DNA from: Verrucomicrobiota bacterium
GTDB lineage: Bacteria > Verrucomicrobiota > Verrucomicrobiia > JABWAM01
Direction of reading: 5' to 3'
DNA: 64,000 nucleotides
Assembly (NCBI GenBank): GCA_023269615.1
Contig: JAHFSY010000005.1
Location: forward strand, 62,001-126,000
The notes beneath the pieces are model-generated. The model did no database searches and was not told where the DNA came from. It worked only from the letters and a program-made list of their open reading frames with translations. Both the position numbers and the translations under genes were made by a program. Below are positions 19,606-28,349 of this stretch, piece after piece (position 1 is the stretch's first letter; every line of letters begins with the position of its first letter).

Positions 19606-19713
19606 TGGTCTCGACGCGCTCCATGATTGGATTAGCGTAGCAGGGGATGCGAAATGGACGCCAGCCGTTCTGGGCAAGCCCAAAAAGCCGGTTTGGAAAG
19701 CTCTGAATCCACA
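19606..19713 (+). pseudogene. Orphan C-terminal fragment of the large secreted protein family
   Basis: One frame here reads DALHDWISVAGDAKWTPAVL and GKPKKPVWKALNPH. It nearly matches the C-terminal end of the 1194-residue protein (DALHDWIAVAGDAKWTPASL, GKPKSPIWKARNPH, at about 18602-18708). No start or upstream domain accompanies it. It is a detached 3' end left by duplication or rearrangement, directly before the RAYT repeats. Confidence 0.75.
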
Positions 19714-19979
19714 TAAAGGCGTCAATCCAATTATTAACACATTGACAAGGATGGATAGAGGCATTCAAGGTGAGGCATGGCGCGAGCACCGCGGATTGAA
19801 TACGAAGGGGCGATCTATCACGTGATGTCACGCGGGGATCGGCTGGTAAAGGCGTCAATCCAATTATTAACACATTGACAAGGATGGATAGAGGCATTCA
19901 AGGTGAGATATGGCACGAGCACCACGGATTGAATACGAAGGGGCGATCTATCACGTGATGTCACGCGGGGATCGGCTGG
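19714..19979 (+). repeat. 133-base tandem direct repeat covering the RAYT leader and 5' end
   Basis: Copies at 19714-19846 and 19847-19979 differ at only a few bases. Each contains AATTATTAACACATTGAC, then the ATG and first 23 codons of the transposase gene. The first copy (ATG at 19777) runs out of the transposase frame when the second copy begins; the second copy starts the intact gene. The first 48 bases occur a third time at 23478-23525, and a diverged form lies at 60981-61018. Confidence 0.9.
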
Positions 19980-20896
19980 AGCCGATCTATCGTGACGAGA
20001 AGGATCGGGAGGTGTTCCTGCGGACGCTTGGGGAGACGTGCGGGTCATCGGGATGGGTTGTGCACAGCCTGGTGTTGATGCGCAACCATTACCATCTGCT
20101 CATCGAGACGTTGAGGCCGACGCTGGTGGCGGGGATGCAGCACCTGAACTCCACCTACACACGGAGGTTCAATGCCCGGCACAAGACGTACGGGCACATG
20201 TTCCAGGGGCGATACAAGGCGCTGCTTGTGGATGGGGATGAATCGGGCTATTTTCTGAGCGTGAGCGACTACATTCATCTGAACCCGGTGCGGGCCCGGC
20301 TGGTGAGCGATCCCAAGGCATGGCTGAGGGGACCGTGGAACAGCGTGGGGTGGCTGGCCGGAGTGCGGCGGGGATGTCCCAAATGGCTGCAGGGTGGACG
20401 GGTTTATGGGGAACTGGGGCTGAAGGATGGATGGCGTGGGCGGCGGGAGTATCGGCGGTACATGGAGCGACGGGCAGGCGAGGCGCGGGAGGGGGATCCG
20501 CGCTGGGAGAAAGTGCGTCGCGGCTGGTGTCTGGGCGGCGAGGGGTTTGTGGAGCGGATGAAGGGGAAGCTGGAGGAGTTAAACAGCAAGCCTCGGGATC
20601 GAGAGAGCTGGAATGACGTGGCGATGCAGGAATTGGAGGAGCAACGGGCGGAGCGGATGTTGAAGAAGGGCCTGGCTCGGCTTGGAGTTCGGGATGGGAA
20701 TCTGGAAGGATGGGACCGCCTGCTGGTGGCTCGATGGGTGAGAAAGCACACGAAGGCATCGGTCAAGTGGCTTGCGCAGGAACTGGGGATGAAGACACGG
20801 GGTGGCATGAGCAATGGAATCCACCTGGTCGGCCGCCGCCTCGAAGCCGACCGCTCGCTATCAACCAAATGGAGGAAGCTTGAGTCATCGATATGA
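19910..20896 (+). CDS. REP-associated tyrosine transposase (RAYT, Y1 family)
   Basis: The 328-residue protein has the Y1 transposase core. It begins ARAPRIEYEGAIYHVMSRG and has the HUH metal-binding motif NHYHLLIET and the block YIHLNPVRARLV. The catalytic Tyr probably lies in or just before the segment GHMFQGRYKALLV to YFLSVSDYIHLN. The C-terminal part (SVKWLAQELGMKTRGGMSN) looks like a helix-turn-helix. RAYTs are single-copy relatives of IS200/IS605 transposases thought to move or maintain REP palindromes, and the window carries several GTAG- and GGAG-type REPs. The gene is intact, but its 5' end is tandemly duplicated. It lies between parts of a secreted-protein gene family, as if its arrival had disrupted a locus. 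No REP directly flanks it. Confidence 0.92.
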   Translation: MARAPRIEYEGAIYHVMSRGDRLEPIYRDEKDREVFLRTLGETCGSSGWVVHSLVLMRNHYHLLIETLRPTLVAGMQHLNSTYTRRFNARHKTYGHMFQGRYKALLVDGDESGYFLSVSDYIHLNPVRARLVSDPKAWLRGPWNSVGWLAGVRRGCPKWLQGGRVYGELGLKDGWRGRREYRRYMERRAGEAREGDPRWEKVRRGWCLGGEGFVERMKGKLEELNSKPRDRESWNDVAMQELEEQRAERMLKKGLARLGVRDGNLEGWDRLLVARWVRKHTKASVKWLAQELGMKTRGGMSNGIHLVGRRLEADRSLSTKWRKLESSI

Positions 20897-20918
20897 TAAT
20901 AATTGAATTGACACATTT

Positions 20919-22187
20919 ATGGGTGGCGTTGCAGCCATCACTTTTTCATTCACCAACAATATCACCGGCTCCTGTGAAGACTGCAACGGGGGGACGAAAA
21001 TTGTTTTTACGATCCCGAGCACAACAAACGTCGTTACGTGTGTAGGTGAAACGAACCAGATCGATGTGGCCGTGACCCGTGGCGGTGTGGCCGTTGTGGA
21101 TGGGCAGGTGAAATTTGAAATGGTGCCTGCAAGCCCGGTTCTTGGTGTGTTTTCCAACAATGTGACCACGTTGAATCTGGACTCTGCTGGTAAAGTGCAT
21201 ACGTACTTCCTGGCGCAGAATGCAGGGGTTGCTGACATCAAGGCCACAGGCCAGAATCTCAAGGATCCGACCGACCACACCACGGCTCTTGATAATATCT
21301 CGACCAATATCACGGTGCACAGCGGAAAGGCCCAAATCCTGAAGCCGGTTGGCGACGCGACCTTTGCGACCAACCAGCCGCCAGGGTCGTTTTTGCAGGA
21401 ACCGATTCCGGGCACGAATCCACCCGAATTCAGATTTTGTTACGACTGGCAAGGGGTGACTCCGAAATCGCTTGGCTACTATCCGATCCAGCTGGAGGGA
21501 GTCGTGGACCCGAAGGCGGGCGATGTTTGGACGAACCTGACCGGCATCGTCACGGGAAAGATCGCGGCGCCTGGATCGGAGACAACACAATTCTTCCCGT
21601 CGAACACGACGGGGAACGTCACCATCCGCCTCGATTCGAGACAGGGCGGACAGATCATTTGCTCGAGCAACCGTGTGCTGCGAATCTATCAAACCCACTT
21701 GGATCGCGACTTCGCGAATTTTGACGGAAAAAGCAACGATCCGAAGATTCTGATGCCGGGAGATACCCCTCCTTTCTTCAAATTTGTCTGCCACCAGAGC
21801 ACACGCCATGCCTTTGCTGGGCAAGTTGAGAAGGATGCGAAGTGCGACCTCTGGTGGGAAAAGGATGCGAGACTGGAGCGTATTAGCGAGGTAAACGTGA
21901 ACCCCGATACCGGCCTTCTCATAGGGCCGCTGCCCGCCCTGCAGCGTGGAGATATCGTGGGCTACTACGGGAGCCACACACGTGTTCGTCATTCCGCGAC
22001 GGTGCTCGGCACGAACGGAGTGACTTGGGGTGCCAACAACGGCTGGAATGCACAGGGCACGGACCATCGGTTCCTCTCGAAAACGGTCGAGCAGTATCTC
22101 CGTGAGCACGACCAATTTGCTCCCGGCGCAAAGGCGAAGACCGCCGCGACTCTGATCGAATTTGTCTGCATCTGGCGGAAGAAATGA
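20919..22187 (+). CDS. N-terminally truncated paralogue of the large secreted protein
   Basis: The 422-residue product has no signal peptide; an in-frame stop lies just before its ATG. Its first 150 residues parallel residues about 615-755 of the 1194-residue protein: FTNN, a CxxC pair, a later Cys-Gly, PVLGVFSNN against PSLGSFSVN, and the shared phrase QNLKDP. The remainder, ending in WGANNGWNAQGTDHRFLSKTV, I do not recognise. It starts 22 bases after the RAYT stop, so the signal sequence and SUMF1-like part were probably lost when the transposase region was inserted or rearranged. It may be a dying gene, or it may be read from the transposase transcript. The stop overlaps the next start by four bases. 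Confidence 0.65.
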   Translation: MGGVAAITFSFTNNITGSCEDCNGGTKIVFTIPSTTNVVTCVGETNQIDVAVTRGGVAVVDGQVKFEMVPASPVLGVFSNNVTTLNLDSAGKVHTYFLAQNAGVADIKATGQNLKDPTDHTTALDNISTNITVHSGKAQILKPVGDATFATNQPPGSFLQEPIPGTNPPEFRFCYDWQGVTPKSLGYYPIQLEGVVDPKAGDVWTNLTGIVTGKIAAPGSETTQFFPSNTTGNVTIRLDSRQGGQIICSSNRVLRIYQTHLDRDFANFDGKSNDPKILMPGDTPPFFKFVCHQSTRHAFAGQVEKDAKCDLWWEKDARLERISEVNVNPDTGLLIGPLPALQRGDIVGYYGSHTRVRHSATVLGTNGVTWGANNGWNAQGTDHRFLSKTVEQYLREHDQFAPGAKAKTAATLIEFVCIWRKK

Positions 22188-23374
22188 ATGGACCGAGCTA
22201 CCATCGTTCGTTGTCTTGTGTCTGGCTGGCGCTGTTTCCGCTATTCGCGGACACGCTGGTTGCGGACCATACGCTGCTGCGGACGCATGGCGACCGGATG
22301 TGGCTCATCCATCTGGATGCTTCGGGCAAGGTGACGCGGGAGAAAGCGGTGCCTGTTGCCCTTCCATCCGGGGCCACCATCGCGTTCGCGCCGGGAACAC
22401 GTCTTGGAACGATCATTCTCCCGTCCGAGACGAACGTTGTTTCCAAGGCCAGTCTGCGGATGATCTCCGAGATCAACAAGGAGTGTGGAGTGGATCTGAT
22501 TGGGGTTCCCGGACGTTTGGACGGAACGGGAGTGGTCAACGCGGCTCGCAGTCCCAAGGGAAGTCGGATCGCCCTGCTCAAGTGGGGAGGGCCAAAGGGA
22601 GGGTATACCGAGGGTCCTCTGGAGATCAGGGATATGGACCTGAAGCTGATGTACGAGATCAAGGAGACGGGCCCTCAGCCGGCCTCGTGGGATCCATCGG
22701 GAAGCTTGCTCGCGTTCTACCACCGGGTTGACCGGTCAACCTTTGAAAAAGTTTTCGGCAAAGCTACGGATGAGCAATACGGCAGGTTCGAAACCTGGGT
22801 GCAGCATTTCGACTTCTTCGGGTTCAAGGTTGTGAAGGTTGGCGAACGAGCCGCGGAGGTCGTGTATGCGGAGCCCCCGATTGAAAATCAAAGCCCATGG
22901 ACCGAAAGTATGGTCCCGCGACAGCCCCCGATCTGGGCATCGGAGGGAAGCCTCTTGTTTGCCTTCACCAAAGGCGAAGGGGATCCGGTGCTGATCCGCT
23001 TCGACGCTCCCAAGCCGGTGCGGAACAAAACGGAGGAGCGCGTGAATCCCGGGCCGGTTCCTCGCTCCGACAAGTGGATTACCATCCAGAACGGGATTAC
23101 CCCCCGGGACGAAAGCGCGTACGCCGTCGCGGCAGCGGATGGGACTCCACTGGTCAAATTTTCGGTTCCCGTGGGCGAGGTAAAAATTCGGTCGATGACG
23201 TTCATGAAGGCTCGCTGCATCGTGTGGGCGCTTGCGGATCAACTCTTCGTGATGAAGGAGGATGTCGATGGGACACATCGGTGGGTAACGACACGAGATG
23301 GCAAAGACATGGCGGACCTCGGTGAATGTGAAGTCTGGGTGCTCGGGCCGGAGCCGAAAGCAGAACACCCCTGA
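22184..23374 (+). CDS. Secreted protein of unknown function, possibly a beta-propeller
   Basis: The 396-residue product begins with a hydrophobic segment (SCVWLALFPLFADTL) that would serve as a signal peptide. The rest shows recurring short phrases such as RSPKGSRIALLKW, WDPSGSLLAFYH and WASEGSLLFAFT, spaced roughly evenly. That pattern resembles TolB-like or WD-type beta-propeller blades. No catalytic motif is visible. The ATG overlaps the previous stop (ATGA), so it is translated together with the truncated paralogue. It is probably part of the same exported-protein group. Confidence 0.65.
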   Translation: MNGPSYHRSLSCVWLALFPLFADTLVADHTLLRTHGDRMWLIHLDASGKVTREKAVPVALPSGATIAFAPGTRLGTIILPSETNVVSKASLRMISEINKECGVDLIGVPGRLDGTGVVNAARSPKGSRIALLKWGGPKGGYTEGPLEIRDMDLKLMYEIKETGPQPASWDPSGSLLAFYHRVDRSTFEKVFGKATDEQYGRFETWVQHFDFFGFKVVKVGERAAEVVYAEPPIENQSPWTESMVPRQPPIWASEGSLLFAFTKGEGDPVLIRFDAPKPVRNKTEERVNPGPVPRSDKWITIQNGITPRDESAYAVAAADGTPLVKFSVPVGEVKIRSMTFMKARCIVWALADQLFVMKEDVDGTHRWVTTRDGKDMADLGECEVWVLGPEPKAEHP

Positions 23375-23477
23375 CGCTCGCGGCGCGCGCTTGCCACCGC
23401 CTCGCGCCCGCTCGTTGGCTGGCTCCCGAGGAAATCCAGAACACGCGGCGACCCTTTTTTTGCACACCCTGCCGCGG

Positions 23478-23525
23478 TAAAGGCGTCAATCCAATTATTA
23501 ACACATTGACAAGGATGGATAGAGG
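23478..23525 (+). repeat. Third copy of the 48-base RAYT leader repeat
   Basis: These 48 bases match the start of both 133-base repeat copies at 19714 and 19847, including the AATTATTAACACATTGAC core, and stop within GATAGAGG. No transposase sequence follows. The copy lies 3.5 kb downstream, between two secreted-protein genes, so together the copies bracket the RAYT and the truncated paralogue. Confidence 0.85.
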
Positions 23526-23665
23526 TATAGTGGCCCAGCGATTTGTCCGTAGGGAAAAAAGGGTGTTTTTCCGTGAGAGTTTGTAGGGTTTCACCTCGCC
23601 AAGTGCAGCTCGATGATCGGTGGAAATTACCTTGTGGTTCGCCCGGTTTCTCGGAAAATTACGCC

Positions 23666-24367
23666 ATGAAAGGTCTTTGGCTGCTTCCGTTTCTCGCTGT
23701 CCCGGCATTCGCCCAGCTCCACTGGAATGATCGCCAGAAGGAGTTTCATGTGCTCCAAGGGAGCACCAACCTGGTCGCCCGCTACACGTTCACCAACAGC
23801 GGAACCAATGACGTGATCATCACCTCGATCCAAAGCAGTTGCTCGTGCTGTACCACGGTGTCGTCAGACAGGAAGACGTACCACCCGGCCGACAAGGGCG
23901 TGGTGACGGTCATCTTCAATACGGCCGGTCGAATCGGAGCGCAAGACAGGACGATCACGGTATCAAGCAATGATCCAGAGGAACCACGAGCCACGCTCAA
24001 ACTTCTGGTGAAGATTTCATCACCCACCAAGATTGAAGCAGCAAAACCTCCCGCCCCGTTGATCCAGATCAAACCCGTCTTGCTGGAATGGAAGAAGGGC
24101 GAACAGAAGGATCCCAAGACCATCCTCCTGGACGTGACGGGCGACAAACCAATCCATGTGTTGAGCGTGAAGTCCGACAACGCGAAACTGGTTCCAAAAC
24201 TCCAGACGCTCATCGCCGGGCAGGCGTACACCATCATGGTGACTCCGGCCAATACGGCAACACCGGCCAAGGGAACGCTGCAAATCGAAACCGATGCTTC
24301 GGAGAAGAACTGGAAAACAATTACTGTCCCGGTTGCCATTGTGGCAAGTGCCAGGAAAAAGTCCTGA
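23666..24367 (+). CDS. DUF1573-family secreted protein
   Basis: The 233-residue protein starts MKGLWLLPFLAVPAFAQ, a clear signal peptide with cleavage after AFA. A DUF1573 domain follows: VLQGSTNLVARYTFTNSG, then SIQSSCSCCTTV and ITVSSNDPEEPRATLKL. This fold resembles an immunoglobulin-like ASH/MSP domain, and the CSCC cluster is typical. The second half repeats the beta-rich pattern. Proteins of this family are exported and common in Bacteroidota and PVC bacteria; their role is unknown. The ATG at 23666 was chosen because it begins the signal peptide; the upstream frame to 23543 is leader sequence. Confidence 0.85.
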   Translation: MKGLWLLPFLAVPAFAQLHWNDRQKEFHVLQGSTNLVARYTFTNSGTNDVIITSIQSSCSCCTTVSSDRKTYHPADKGVVTVIFNTAGRIGAQDRTITVSSNDPEEPRATLKLLVKISSPTKIEAAKPPAPLIQIKPVLLEWKKGEQKDPKTILLDVTGDKPIHVLSVKSDNAKLVPKLQTLIAGQAYTIMVTPANTATPAKGTLQIETDASEKNWKTITVPVAIVASARKKS

Positions 24368-24632
24368 CCCGGGATCACCCCTCTAAATTCGGACACACCC
24401 CCTCCAGCTGCAAGTTGTGAAGGAAGAATGGAAGCATGGAGGTGTGGGAGGCGACCACGAAGCGCGGACGGAGCCGCGCACTCCACCATCTGCGGCTTCA
24501 TGGATTTGACATTGGCTTCAGGGTATGCTTTGTTAACGGTGATGTTCGAGGCAAGGGGTTGGCTTTTCGGCGAGCCGAAGCAAAGCAAACCATTGCGCCC
24601 GCGTCCCATTTAAAGGCGAACGCCCCCTACTC
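24368..24632. other. Gap with repeat-like sequence, no gene seen
   Basis: The stretch contains a GGAAGCATGGAGGTGTGGG block followed by GC-rich sequence that opens short frames on both strands. None has family features. A promoter for the radical SAM gene should lie here, but I could not place it. Confidence 0.4.
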
Positions 24633-26492
24633 ATGTCCGTTCTCGTCATGCTCGACAAGCTGTCCGCCCGCGAGGGTGCGGCGACGCATCATGAGAACCA
24701 GCCGACGGAGGATTTGCTGAGCCGCATTTTTCCGCTGCGCCAGATCAGGAAGGTGCTGCTGGTGACGCCCCCGGATGCGGAGGCCGCCATGTTTCGATAT
24801 GACAGCGCGAAGCGCCGCCGCTACTCGAACTATCCGCCTTACGGCCTGGCGGTCCTGGCCCGCAATCTTCGCGACATCGGCATCCAGGTCCAGATCACGA
24901 ATTTGAACCACGAGATTTTAAAACGCTGCTTTGAATCCGCGAATGAAAAGGAATTTGATTTTGAAGCGATCTGGAAGGAAAAGCTCGACGCGGATTTTCA
25001 CGAGTTTGAACCGGACCTGATCGGGATCACCTGCATGTTCACGATGACGCATGGCTCTTTGCGCAACGTGTGCAATTACGCCGACCAGTACGAGGTGCCG
25101 ATCGCCATCGGGGGCGTTCATGTGACCAACGACATCGAGCGCGTGCTGGAGGACATTCCCTCGGCGGACATGGCTTTTCTTCAGGAGGCCGACCTTGCCT
25201 TCCGCCAGTTCGTCCAGATCGTGAACCGGCAGTTGCCCGCCAGCGATCTCGCCCAGGTAATTATCCGGGAGGGCAAGGAGCGTCATTCCTTTTTGAACGA
25301 GAGCAAGCCGACCTCCGAGGAGATCAGCATGATTCCGGCATTCGATTTGCTGGAGATTCCGGACTATTCCTCCTACGGCATCATCGGGTCGTTTTATCAC
25401 CTGAAACCCTCGGGAACCCGTTTCTCCACCGTGCTTTCCAACCGCGGCTGCCGCGCGAGCTGCACCTTCTGCAGCGTGTCCTACTTCAACGGACGCGGTG
25501 TCCGCCAGCGCCACGTTTCCTCGGTCGTGGATGAGCTGGAGATTCTCCAGAACGAATACGGCATCGGCCATATCATGTGGCTCGATGACGATCTTCTCAA
25601 GGACCACAAGCGCGCGATCCACATGTTCGAGGAAATGGTCCGGAGGGGAATCAAGATCACATGGGACGCCACCAACGGCGTCATCGCCGCATCCTGCACC
25701 GACGAGGTGATTTCCGCCGCCGCCGCCAGCGGGTGCATTGGGCTTCACATCGGGATGGAATCGGGCAACCCCACCATCCTTCACCAGATCAAGAAGCCCG
25801 GGACGGTGGACAAATTTCTGGAGGCCGCCGAGGTCTTTCACAAGCACCCGCAGATTTTCGCCAGCGTGTTCCTGATGATCGGTTTCCCCGGCGAAACCAA
25901 GGCCATGATTTTTGACACCATCAACGTGGCGCGCCAGATGGACATGGATTGGTACAGCATCGGGCAGCTTCAACCGCTCCCCAACACGCCGATCTACGAC
26001 ACGATGGTCGCACAGGGACTCATCCAGGATGTGGGAAGCAAGCAGACCCGCTTCATGAACGGACCGCACGGGCGCGCGTCGGAACGCGAACGGAATTCCA
26101 AGCTGGCATCCGTTGATTTCGAGGATGCGTTCGCGACCATTCCCGCCGACGAGGTTCCCGCCACCGAGTATCTCACGGACATCTGGTTCTACATGGATTA
26201 CCATCTCAACTACCGTCGTCTCTTCCGCGAGGACCGTCCCATCAAACTCGACCAGCAGACGAAGAAACTCCGGAAGGTCAGCGACATTCTCCTGCCCGAT
26301 CACGCGTTCGCGCTTTATTTCCTTGGGCGCCTGCAACATCGGATGCTCGGGAAGGTTGAGCCTGAGATCGTGAAACGCCTCGAGAGACAACTCGAGTCCT
26401 CCAGCTACTGGCAGGAACGCTTCAAGGCATTCAAACTTTCGCCGGAGCATCTGACGAACGGCAACTTCGAAACCGTTCAGCAGCCAGTGTGA
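24633..26492 (+). CDS. B12-binding radical SAM protein
   Basis: The 619-residue protein has an N-terminal cobalamin-binding-like domain (VLLVTPPD, PPYGLAVLARNLRD, DLIGITCMFTMTHGS, IGGVHVT). A radical SAM core follows with the cluster motif CRASCTFC (Cys at 273, 277 and 280), then WLDDDLLKD and GLHIGMESGNP. Such enzymes use a 4Fe-4S cluster and S-adenosylmethionine, often to methylate or rearrange unactivated carbon. The C-terminal 150 residues are specific to a subfamily and I cannot name the substrate. It stands alone. The btuF-btuDC genes at 44857 would supply its cofactor. Confidence 0.88.
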   Translation: MSVLVMLDKLSAREGAATHHENQPTEDLLSRIFPLRQIRKVLLVTPPDAEAAMFRYDSAKRRRYSNYPPYGLAVLARNLRDIGIQVQITNLNHEILKRCFESANEKEFDFEAIWKEKLDADFHEFEPDLIGITCMFTMTHGSLRNVCNYADQYEVPIAIGGVHVTNDIERVLEDIPSADMAFLQEADLAFRQFVQIVNRQLPASDLAQVIIREGKERHSFLNESKPTSEEISMIPAFDLLEIPDYSSYGIIGSFYHLKPSGTRFSTVLSNRGCRASCTFCSVSYFNGRGVRQRHVSSVVDELEILQNEYGIGHIMWLDDDLLKDHKRAIHMFEEMVRRGIKITWDATNGVIAASCTDEVISAAAASGCIGLHIGMESGNPTILHQIKKPGTVDKFLEAAEVFHKHPQIFASVFLMIGFPGETKAMIFDTINVARQMDMDWYSIGQLQPLPNTPIYDTMVAQGLIQDVGSKQTRFMNGPHGRASERERNSKLASVDFEDAFATIPADEVPATEYLTDIWFYMDYHLNYRRLFREDRPIKLDQQTKKLRKVSDILLPDHAFALYFLGRLQHRMLGKVEPEIVKRLERQLESSSYWQERFKAFKLSPEHLTNGNFETVQQPV

Positions 26493-26871
26493 TCCTGATG
26501 CAGTTGGCTTTGAAATCCAGGAGCCGATGCCCTTCGACAGGCTCAGGACAGCCCCGAGCAATTCCGAGGGGCTGCCATCCGCGACCGGGTTTTCGAATTT
26601 TTCTCCGCAGATTTTCGGAGCGGTTCGCGCCAAGGCGCCAAGGCGCAAAAGATGGGATTTTCACGCAGCGTCGCTGCGTGAAATGACTCTCAGGTTTAGA
26701 AAATCTGCCGAGAAAATTCCCCAGGCTCAGCTCTCCGATTCTGATTCTGCAATCGTCGTTGTCCAGATTCAGTCCGCTCCATACACGTCCACGATTTTCC
26801 AATCTTTGAGGCAGAGCACATGAACCATGTCCGACGCGTCCTTGTCTGGAACGATACTTCAAACAGCAAGG
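26493..26871. other. Intergenic region with hairpin and dispersed repeats
   Basis: No gene is evident between these convergent neighbours. A perfect hairpin with a 10-base stem and 3-base loop lies at 26660-26682 (TTCACGCAGC arm) and may end transcription, though no U-run follows. A CTTCGACAGGCTCAGGAC block (about 26530) and a GCGCCAAGGCGCCAAGG block (26627-26643) are generic dispersed repeats. Confidence 0.5.
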
Positions 26872-27813
26872 TCAGCGGCTGTCCGTCCGAGCGTCGGGGC
26901 CGGTGGTCTTTGGATAGAGGACCGGATTGTTTCCTCTCCAGCTTTTGGTTTTTAGATTTGTGGGCGCAACAACTTCAGTGATCACGAAATCCACTTCGAT
27001 GTGCCAGTTGATTAGAGGGTCTCCTACCCAATCTAAAAATTCATATCCTTTTACAATGATTGAGCCTTCTTTTGGTAGAAACTCTACATTGCGAATTTGA
27101 ATCCACGACTTCCATGTTGATTTTTCCGGTGCTTCAACCTGGATTCCATTCACCTTCTCAACAACAAGGGTTTGTTCGTTTGATATTTTTGAGTTTTCGG
27201 CCCGCTTGCCTTCCAACGTAATGATTTGACCGATTGGAAGGCCAAAGCGTCCCATGACTTTAATTTTTCCATCTCTGTTAATGTCATGGAAATCAATTTT
27301 GGTTCCGTCGATTTTTCCTTCACCAATGATTGGGCGCGTCAATTGTTTCTCGGAAAGCAAGGCCTTCACCTGCTTCACGATATTCGTCAGGGCCACCTTC
27401 TGCATGCCATGGTGTCCGTCTGTATCCTCAATTTCACCATCCTTGATCAGATGCTTGGCAAACACAGATTGAATCAAATCGTACTTTCCCGGTGAGACTT
27501 CAGATAGAAACAACAGGCAGTGTTCCCCCTTCGCATAACGCACGTCGCGACCGCTAACATTTGGTTCGGCGTCAAACAACAGTTGAATGGAATCAACACC
27601 CTCAACGCCCTTGAGGGACTGTTCCACATGAGCCACCGCGACGCTGCGGTAAACGCCATTCGTCATGCGAAAAATGTCTGTGACCATAACAATCGCGATC
27701 GCATCCGACCTCTCCGCCCTTTCGGCCAGCGTGAAGGGAAACCATGACGCGATTGCTGTGGCGACGATCATGCCGATTGTCATGCTGGTGAAAATCAAAT
27801 GTTTTACTTTCAT
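26872..27813 (-). CDS. Secreted or membrane-anchored protein of unknown function
   Basis: The 313-residue product starts at the ATG at 27813 with MKVKHLIFTSMTIGMIVATA, a signal peptide or anchor. The mature part contains RSVAVAHVEQSLKGV, HCLLFLSEVSPGKYDLIQ and HDINRDGKIKVMG, the last resembling a short calcium-binding DxNxDG loop. The first half resembles the secreted protein at 54377: both have a domain about hindrance or transport of an unknown ligand with a phrase like LLFLSE / LVFLKH after a Cys. I do not recognise a family. Upstream codons to 27945 derive from an inverted repeat and are not part of the gene. Confidence 0.6.
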   Translation of the reverse strand: MKVKHLIFTSMTIGMIVATAIASWFPFTLAERAERSDAIAIVMVTDIFRMTNGVYRSVAVAHVEQSLKGVEGVDSIQLLFDAEPNVSGRDVRYAKGEHCLLFLSEVSPGKYDLIQSVFAKHLIKDGEIEDTDGHHGMQKVALTNIVKQVKALLSEKQLTRPIIGEGKIDGTKIDFHDINRDGKIKVMGRFGLPIGQIITLEGKRAENSKISNEQTLVVEKVNGIQVEAPEKSTWKSWIQIRNVEFLPKEGSIIVKGYEFLDWVGDPLINWHIEVDFVITEVVAPTNLKTKSWRGNNPVLYPKTTGPDARTDSR

Positions 27814-27823
27814 AGATTTAAAC

Positions 27824-27944
27824 CATGGATGGGCACGGATGCGCACGGATGAAGAATGAACGGAACGGCGTTGACCATTCCGAAAAGAAAAAATCTTAAA
27901 TCTCTCCATCCATGTGCATCCGTGCCCATCCGTGGTTGTTTTCA
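27824..27944. repeat. Inverted repeat of the CACGGATGGGCACGGATG type
   Basis: Arms at about 27824-27857 and 27907-27944 are imperfect inverted copies built on GGGCACGGATG. The unit recurs elsewhere in shorter form (about 53715). It lies between the unknown secreted-protein gene and the PIN toxin gene and touches the toxin stop. Confidence 0.7.
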
Positions 27945-28349
27945 TGTCTGTCCGGGCACGACCACTTTCAGCGATCGAAAATAGGCGCGGAAATAGCCGC
28001 GGTCGCTGGCCCAGAGTTGATCGGCCTGGTTGGCGGCGTGGGATGCGATCAAGAAATCGGGCACCATGGTTTCACGTCCCCCACCCCGCTTGCGGTATTC
28101 GCGGTGGATGCGTCCCGCATGATGAGCGCTTTTAAATTCGATCGGTGAATATCCGATATCAAGAGCTTCCAGTTTTGACGCGAATTCTTGATGTGTGTCG
28201 AAGAACGCGCCCACCTCGGCTGCCACCACGTCGCAAATCACGAGACGGCCCGCGCTGAGAAATATTTCGAGCTGCGCGATGAGACGGTCCACATGCGGTT
28301 CGCCCTTGAAAATTGCGAGGAGAACCGAGCTGTCCACCGCGGTGATCAT
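27942..28349 (-). CDS. PIN-domain ribonuclease toxin (VapC family)
   Basis: The 135-residue protein starts MITAVDSSVLLAIF, with the first PIN aspartate at residue 6. VVAAEVGAFF contains the conserved Glu, VPDFLIASHA the third acidic site and WASDRGYFRAYF the fourth. All four metal-binding positions are present, so it should be an active ribonuclease. Its ATG overlaps the stop of the AbrB-type antitoxin by four bases. The stop falls at the edge of the dispersed inverted repeat at 27824-27944. Confidence 0.88.
   Translation of the reverse strand: MITAVDSSVLLAIFKGEPHVDRLIAQLEIFLSAGRLVICDVVAAEVGAFFDTHQEFASKLEALDIGYSPIEFKSAHHAGRIHREYRKRGGGRETMVPDFLIASHAANQADQLWASDRGYFRAYFRSLKVVVPGQT

Noticed and set aside
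19910-20896. Full IS200/IS605-type insertion sequence around the RAYT
   Set aside because: No subterminal hairpin ends or second gene (tnpB/iscB) flank it; the protein is of the single-copy RAYT type.
24428-24613. Small frame reading EAWRCGRRPRSADGAAHS
   Set aside because: It looks like translated dispersed repeat sequence, has no ribosome site and no family features.
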